Assembly: GCA_905216145.1 (NCBI GenBank)
Contig: CAJMST010000033.1
Span: 1-13,339, forward strand
Source: an uncultured bacterium
GTDB taxonomy: Bacteria; Actinomycetota; Coriobacteriia; Coriobacteriales; Coriobacteriaceae
Length of the DNA stretch: 13,339 bases
Direction of reading: 5' to 3'
Shown here: piece by piece, positions 9,568 through 13,339 of the stretch
Position numbering within the stretch: position 1 is the first letter of the stretch
How the letters are laid out: every line of letters begins with the position of its first letter
Notes under the pieces: model-generated
The model's database searches: none
The model's input: the letters and a program-made list of their open reading frames with translations, nothing else
What the model was told of the DNA's origin: nothing
Program-made: the position numbers and the translations under genes

Positions 9568-9686
9568 GACTTCTTTTGTCGATGACCCTGTCAGTCTACC
9601 TGCAATAAACCTCGAGGATTGCGGGCGGGAGATAGGCGTTTCGAATATTCAAGTACAAACCAAACATCACGGGAGAGGAGACCGTT
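9568..9686 (+). promoter_or_regulatory. Gap between regulator and PTS genes, likely promoter/operator region
   Basis: These 119 bases are the longest gap inside the locus and contain no terminator hairpin. Palindromes CCTCGAGG (9610-9617) and GAATATTC (9643-9650) are visible, the second inside a more AT-rich patch. An activator-controlled promoter for the PTS-GH1 genes is expected here; I see no strong -35/-10 pair, as is usual for activator-dependent promoters. GAGGAG at 9675-9680 is the ribosome binding site of the EIIA gene. Confidence 0.4.
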
Positions 9687-10013
9687 ATGGACGATCAGGG
9701 AACCGAGATGGTTTCGTTTCAGCTGGTCGCTGCAGCGGGAGAGGCACGCAGCCTTGCCTTCGAAGCCCTTGAAAAGGCAAAGGCGGGGGATTTTGACGCC
9801 GCCGCCAAACTCATGAAGCAGTCAAAGGATGCGGGAATCAAGGCTCACCACATCCAAACGCAGCTGCTTTCGACTGAGGCAGCGGGCGAGCATCTGTCGG
9901 TGGATGTGTTGCTGGTCCATGCTCAGGACCACCTCATGTGCTCCATGCTTGCTCAGGAGCTCGTGCAGGAGCTGATCTGCCTGTATGAGCGCACTGCAAC
10001 CAAGAACGCCTAG
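9687..10013 (+). CDS. PTS lactose/cellobiose-family EIIA component
   Basis: A 108-residue soluble phosphocarrier that takes phosphate from HPr and passes it to EIIB. It matches the helical, trimeric EIIA family of lactose/cellobiose/chitobiose systems: an N-terminal LVAAAGEARSLAFEALEKA helix and the signature HAQDHLM with His78 as the phosphorylated residue and Asp81 as the metal-binding residue, the same numbering as Lactococcus lactis IIA-Lac. The length is typical. GAGGAG lies 6 bases before the ATG. First gene of the transport set, 46 bases before EIIB. Sugar specificity cannot be set from this subunit; the linked GH1 phosphoglucosidase favours a beta-glucoside such as cellobiose. Confidence 0.93.
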   Translation: MDDQGTEMVSFQLVAAAGEARSLAFEALEKAKAGDFDAAAKLMKQSKDAGIKAHHIQTQLLSTEAAGEHLSVDVLLVHAQDHLMCSMLAQELVQELICLYERTATKNA

Positions 10014-10046
10014 CGGCGTGCGGTGACTATCCAACCAATCAATGCG

Positions 10047-10059
10047 AAGGGAATCCCTT
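10047..10059 (+). promoter_or_regulatory. Small hairpin covering the EIIB ribosome binding site
   Basis: AAGGG (10047-10051) is the only Shine-Dalgarno-like sequence for the EIIB gene. It can pair with CCCTT (10055-10059) around AAT, directly against the ATG at 10060. A five-pair stem is weak, so any effect on translation would be modest. Confidence 0.35.
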
Positions 10060-10353
10060 ATGAAGATCCTTCTTGTTTGCGCAGCTGGTCTGTCTACAAG
10101 CATTCTGATGAAGAAACTCGAGAAATATGCGGAGCAAAACGGCATCGAGCTCGATATCGATGCGGTGGGTATCGGCGAGTATCAGGAGACGTGCGCCAAT
10201 TATGACGTGCTGCTCTTGGGGCCGCAGGTGTCCTACCAGCTCAACACCGTCAAGCAGGGGAGCGGTAAGCCGACCGCGGTCATCCCCGCACAGGACTACG
10301 GCATGGGCAACGCCGCCAACGTGCTGGCACTCGCCCAGTCGCTGTTGGGTTAG
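10060..10353 (+). CDS. PTS lactose/cellobiose-family EIIB component
   Basis: A 97-residue cytoplasmic phosphotransfer protein that receives phosphate from EIIA and gives it to the sugar bound in EIIC. The phosphate-binding loop CAAGLSTS starts at residue 7, with Cys7 as the phosphorylated cysteine, at the end of the first strand MKILLVC. It ends with the helix NAANVLALAQSLLG. Length is normal for a free-standing EIIB of the cellobiose family. The ATG at 10060 puts MKILLVC at the N-terminus as in the family; an in-frame ATG at 10042 would add MRRESL and lacks a binding site. EIIC follows after 9 bases, so the two are co-transcribed. Confidence 0.94.
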   Translation: MKILLVCAAGLSTSILMKKLEKYAEQNGIELDIDAVGIGEYQETCANYDVLLLGPQVSYQLNTVKQGSGKPTAVIPAQDYGMGNAANVLALAQSLLG

Positions 10354-10362
10354 GAGGCAACC

Positions 10363-11712
10363 ATGGAGAAGTTCATGACCCTGCTTCAGGAAAAACTGAC
10401 CCCTATCGCCAATTTCTGCGGCACCGAGCGCCACTTTGCCTCCATGCAAAAGGGCTTTATGAGCGCGATCAGCTTCATCTTGGTATCTGCCGTCTTTATG
10501 ATCCTCGCCAACCCGCCGGTCACGGCCGACCTGGTGGCGCAGGGCGGGTTCTGGTCCGTCTTTGGCCCTTGGCTCGATTTTGCCACGGCCAATAAGCTCA
10601 CGCTGCTCATTCCCTTCAACATGACGATGGGCATACTGTCGGTGATCGTGACGTTCGCAATCGCCTATAACCTGGCGGGCACCTACAAGATGCCCAAGCT
10701 TAACGCCGGCATGACCTCGCTGGTGATGTTCCTGATCGCCGCGGCGCCGTCGTCCTACTACCAGCTTGCTGACGAGTCCGTGCTCCAGGCGGTCCCCTGC
10801 ACCTATCTGGGTGCGCAGGGCCTGTTTACCGCCATCATCGTTGCCTTGGTCTCCGTCGAGGTCACGCGCTTCTGCCAGACCAAGGGCATCACCATCAAGA
10901 TGCCCGATGGCGTGCCGCCGTTTTTGTCCGAAACCTTTGGCGCCATCGTACCTATGCTCGCCAACATCCTCATCTTCTTTGGCGGCAACCTGCTGATCCA
11001 GATGATCGATCCCGCGCTGTCCATCCCCTCGGTTATCGAGAAGCTGCTCGCTGCCCCGCTTTCCGTCGCAGTTGACTCTGTGCCCGGCGCACTGCTTATC
11101 TGCTTCATGACGCTGCTGTTTTGGTGCTTTGGCGTCCACGGCAACATGATCGTAATGCCCATCACCGCCCCGGTCACGCTTGCCGCCTTTGCCGCCAACG
11201 CCTCGCTCTATGCTGCCGGGCAGCCGCTTGAGTTCCACCCGGCGCTCATGTCGTTGGCCATCAACCTCATCGGCGGCACGGGTAATACGTTCTCTTTTGT
11301 GGCGCTCTGCGCGTTTAGGGCAAAGTCGCAGCAGCTCAAGGCATTTGGCAGGGCATCGATCGTGCCGAGCTTCTTCCGTATCTCCGAGCCCGCGATCTTC
11401 GGCGCGCCCATCATCTTCAACCCGATCCTCATGATTCCGTTTGTGCTAGGCGGCATGATCTCGGCCCTGCTGTATTGGGGTGCGGTCTCACTGGGTCTTG
11501 TCTCTAACTTCTACATCTTGGTGAGCGGCACGTTCCCCATCTTCGTTCAGGGCTTTGTCCAGTGCCTCGACCCGCGCATCTGGGTGTTTACGATCGTTTT
11601 GATCGTGGTCATGGCTGTGGTCTGGTACCCGTTCTTTAAGGTGTACGATAACCAGCTCCTGGCTCAGGAGCAGGAGAACGCCGCGGCAGCTTCTGCCGAG
11701 GATGCTGAGTAG
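10363..11712 (+). CDS. PTS lactose/cellobiose-family EIIC permease
   Basis: The 449-residue integral membrane subunit that binds and carries the sugar while EIIB phosphorylates it. Many long hydrophobic segments run through the protein, starting near residue 33 (MSAISFILVSAVFMIL) and ending near 405-425; the family has about ten. The conserved His of FGVHGN is residue 259 and the conserved Glu of the substrate-site motif is residue 342, close to His250 and Glu334 of the Bacillus cereus chitobiose transporter ChbC. The usual NEP reads SEP here (RISEPAIFGAPI). The C-terminal tail is polar and alanine/glutamate-rich. AGGAGG (10352-10357) overlaps the EIIB stop and lies 5 bases before the ATG. 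The GH1 gene starts one base after its stop. Cellobiose or another beta-glucoside is the likely substrate, judged mainly from the GH1 neighbour. Confidence 0.94.
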   Translation: MEKFMTLLQEKLTPIANFCGTERHFASMQKGFMSAISFILVSAVFMILANPPVTADLVAQGGFWSVFGPWLDFATANKLTLLIPFNMTMGILSVIVTFAIAYNLAGTYKMPKLNAGMTSLVMFLIAAAPSSYYQLADESVLQAVPCTYLGAQGLFTAIIVALVSVEVTRFCQTKGITIKMPDGVPPFLSETFGAIVPMLANILIFFGGNLLIQMIDPALSIPSVIEKLLAAPLSVAVDSVPGALLICFMTLLFWCFGVHGNMIVMPITAPVTLAAFAANASLYAAGQPLEFHPALMSLAINLIGGTGNTFSFVALCAFRAKSQQLKAFGRASIVPSFFRISEPAIFGAPIIFNPILMIPFVLGGMISALLYWGAVSLGLVSNFYILVSGTFPIFVQGFVQCLDPRIWVFTIVLIVVMAVVWYPFFKVYDNQLLAQEQENAAAASAEDAE

Positions 11713-11713
11713 C

Positions 11714-13168
11714 ATGAGTTACTTTGACAGAACGTCTGCCGCCGGTATGCCCGAGGGCTTTTTGTGGGGTGGTGCCCTCGCCGCCAACCAGGCCGAAGGG
11801 GGCTGGAACGAGGGCGGCCGCGGCATGTCGCACTCCGACCTGATCCCACAGGGTTCCGACCGCTGGGATGTAATGTTTGGCAGGCAAAAGCCCGTGGACG
11901 ATCCGGACAGGCTGTATCCATGCCGCTGGGGCAACGACTTCTTCCATCATTGGCACGAGGATGTCGAGCTCTTTGCCGAGATGGGCTTTAAGTGCCTGCG
12001 TCTTTCAATTTGCTGGAGCCGTATTTTTCCCACAGGGATGGAGACCGAGCCCAACGGCGAGGGCTTGGAGTTTTACCGTCAGGTATTCGAGGCGCTGCGC
12101 GAGCATGGAATCGAGCCGCTTGTGACGCTGTCGCACTACGACTATCCGTTGGCTCTGGTCGAGCGCTATGGTGGCTGGCAAAGCCGAGAGATGATCGAGC
12201 GGTATGCGCACTACGTCGAGACCGTCGGACGCGCGTACCAGGGCCTCGTGCGTTATTGGCTTACGTTCAACGAGATCAACAGCGTGGCGCTGTCCTATCT
12301 CAACGCGGGTGTCACGCTCGAGGATGAGCGTGACCGTGCAGCCGTGACCGCGGCGTTCTCGCACCATATGTTTATGGCGAGCGCTCGCGCTGTCGAGATT
12401 CTGCACAAGATCGATCCCGCAAACAAGGTGGGTTGCATGGTCGCTGCCGGTGCGACCTATCCGTACCGTTGTGCGCCCGAGGACGTATGGCTTGCGTATG
12501 AGGAGGACCGCGGCCGCTACTTCTACACAGACGTGATGGCTGCGGGCGCCTATCCTGCTTGGAAGCTGCGTGCACTCGAGAAAGAGGGTGTTCACGTGCC
12601 CTTTGAGCCGGGCGATACGGAGTATCTGGCAGAGCATACGGTCGACTTCATCTCGTTCTCGTACTATTGCTCGCGCTTGGTGTGCGCCGATGATCAGGTG
12701 ATCGCCGAGAAGGCGGAGGGCAACGTGTTCCCGACGTTGCGCAATCCGTACCTCAAGGATAAAGAGACTGCCTGGAAGTGGCAGATCGATGCGCTGGGTT
12801 TGCGCGTGACGCTTGCCGGCTACCACGATCGTTACCATCTTCCGCTCTTTATCGCCGAGAACGGTGTGGGCGGACTCGATGCGCTGGAAGACGGCAAAGT
12901 CCACGATGCGTATCATATTGATTACCTGCGAAGGCATATTCTTGCGCTGCGCGATGCAATTGTCGAGGACGGTGTTGACCTGATGGGATACACGCCGTGG
13001 GGCTGTATCGATTTGGTGTCGGCCTCGACGGGGCAGATGAAGAAGCGCTATGGCTTTGTTTATGTTGATGCCGATGATATGGGCAAAGGCACGTTCGATC
13101 GCTACCGAAAGGACAGCTTCTGCTGGTACCAAAAGGTCATTGCATCAAATGGCGAGGACTTGAGTTAA
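11714..13168 (+). CDS. GH1 6-phospho-beta-glucosidase
   Basis: Hydrolyses 6-phospho-beta-glucosides delivered by the PTS, such as cellobiose 6-phosphate, to glucose 6-phosphate and the aglycone or glucose. The 484-residue protein has the normal family-1 length. It opens with the typical MPEGFLWGGALAANQAEGG. The acid/base Glu187 is in TFNEIN and the nucleophile Glu382 is in IAENG. Near the C-terminus, Ser438, Lys444 and Tyr446 match the 6-phosphate-binding S-K-Y set of phospho-glucosidases, supporting a phosphorylated substrate. The ATG at 11714 starts one base after the EIIC stop, with GAGGA (11698-11702) inside the EIIC end, implying translational coupling; an in-frame ATG at 11702 would add MLSS and overlaps EIIC. 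Last gene of the locus, followed by a terminator. No signal peptide is present, fitting a cytoplasmic enzyme. Confidence 0.95.
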   Translation: MSYFDRTSAAGMPEGFLWGGALAANQAEGGWNEGGRGMSHSDLIPQGSDRWDVMFGRQKPVDDPDRLYPCRWGNDFFHHWHEDVELFAEMGFKCLRLSICWSRIFPTGMETEPNGEGLEFYRQVFEALREHGIEPLVTLSHYDYPLALVERYGGWQSREMIERYAHYVETVGRAYQGLVRYWLTFNEINSVALSYLNAGVTLEDERDRAAVTAAFSHHMFMASARAVEILHKIDPANKVGCMVAAGATYPYRCAPEDVWLAYEEDRGRYFYTDVMAAGAYPAWKLRALEKEGVHVPFEPGDTEYLAEHTVDFISFSYYCSRLVCADDQVIAEKAEGNVFPTLRNPYLKDKETAWKWQIDALGLRVTLAGYHDRYHLPLFIAENGVGGLDALEDGKVHDAYHIDYLRRHILALRDAIVEDGVDLMGYTPWGCIDLVSASTGQMKKRYGFVYVDADDMGKGTFDRYRKDSFCWYQKVIASNGEDLS

Positions 13169-13184
13169 CTCTTGCAGGTCTGTT

Positions 13185-13218
13185 GCCCCCGCGGTCCGCT
13201 TCGGCCGCGGGGGCTTTT
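13185..13218 (+). terminator. Intrinsic terminator of the PTS-GH1 operon
   Basis: GCCCCCGCGG (13185-13194) pairs perfectly with CCGCGGGGGC (13205-13214), then TTTT. The apex TCCGCTTCGG adds a CCG/CGG pair after a bulged T, nearly identical to the apex of the arcC terminator at 7373. Confidence 0.9.
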
Positions 13219-13264
13219 GTTATTGAGGCGGCTGTTCATGAGGAGCATTGCAGGCTGCGGAAAC

Positions 13265-13287
13265 CCGGCACTTGGGGACGTTCCGGG
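13265..13287. repeat. Dispersed GGGGAC-type repeat, copy C
   Basis: CCGGCACTTGGGGAC at 13265-13279 equals copy A exactly and continues GTTCC, as in copy B. CCCGG (13264-13268) can pair with CCGGG (13283-13287). The remaining bases to 13339 hold no gene that I can see; the element may continue beyond the window. Confidence 0.5.
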
Positions 13288-13339
13288 GGTGCGGACAATT
13301 TTTCGTACCACCTAGACTGCCAGCCCCAGGCGTCTCCTC

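Overview
The window is high-GC DNA that looks like a gut Coriobacteriia genome, most likely Collinsella or a close relative. The evidence is the C/G-ending codon use of the metabolic genes, the mix of a ferredoxin-linked pyruvate oxidoreductase, a carbamate kinase and a cellobiose-type PTS, and scattered 'CTTGGGGACGTTC'-type palindromic repeats. The species is inferred from general knowledge; no database was searched.

Layout: (1) 1-473 is non-coding. It holds a palindromic repeat, an inverted-repeat operator candidate and a GC-rich leader predicted to fold. (2) 474-4013 (+) encodes a complete single-chain pyruvate:ferredoxin oxidoreductase (NifJ type). An intrinsic terminator follows, nested inside a long imperfect inverted repeat with several competing pairings. 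(3) 4291-5652 (-) encodes a stand-alone AAA_14/DUF4143 ATPase. It is visibly lower in GC than its neighbours and is preceded by 2.5 copies of a 34-bp tandem repeat carrying dyad symmetry. A GC-rich open-frame remnant abuts the repeats. (4) 6345-7307 (+) encodes carbamate kinase with its own terminator and no arcA or arcB beside it. (5) 7418-7495 is a palindromic repeat cluster. (6) 7672-13168 (+) is a sugar-uptake locus in this order: PRD/EIIA-containing LicR/MtlR-type regulator, EIIA, EIIB and EIIC of the lactose/cellobiose PTS family, and a GH1 6-phospho-beta-glucosidase. It ends at a strong terminator, and another copy of the repeat follows.

How it works together: the PTS phosphorylates an incoming beta-glucoside or disaccharide such as cellobiose. 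The phosphoryl group passes from HPr to EIIA His78, then EIIB Cys7, then the sugar in EIIC. The GH1 enzyme cleaves the 6-phosphoglycoside. The regulator, with PRD, EIIB-like and EIIA-like domains, senses PTS phosphorylation and probably activates the operon. The pyruvate made by glycolysis can be oxidised by the PFOR to acetyl-CoA, CO2 and reduced ferredoxin. Carbamate kinase contributes ATP from carbamoyl phosphate.

No wholly new multi-gene system is evident. The least explained parts are the repeat-fronted ATPase cassette, the multi-state inverted repeat behind the PFOR gene, and the structured PFOR leader.
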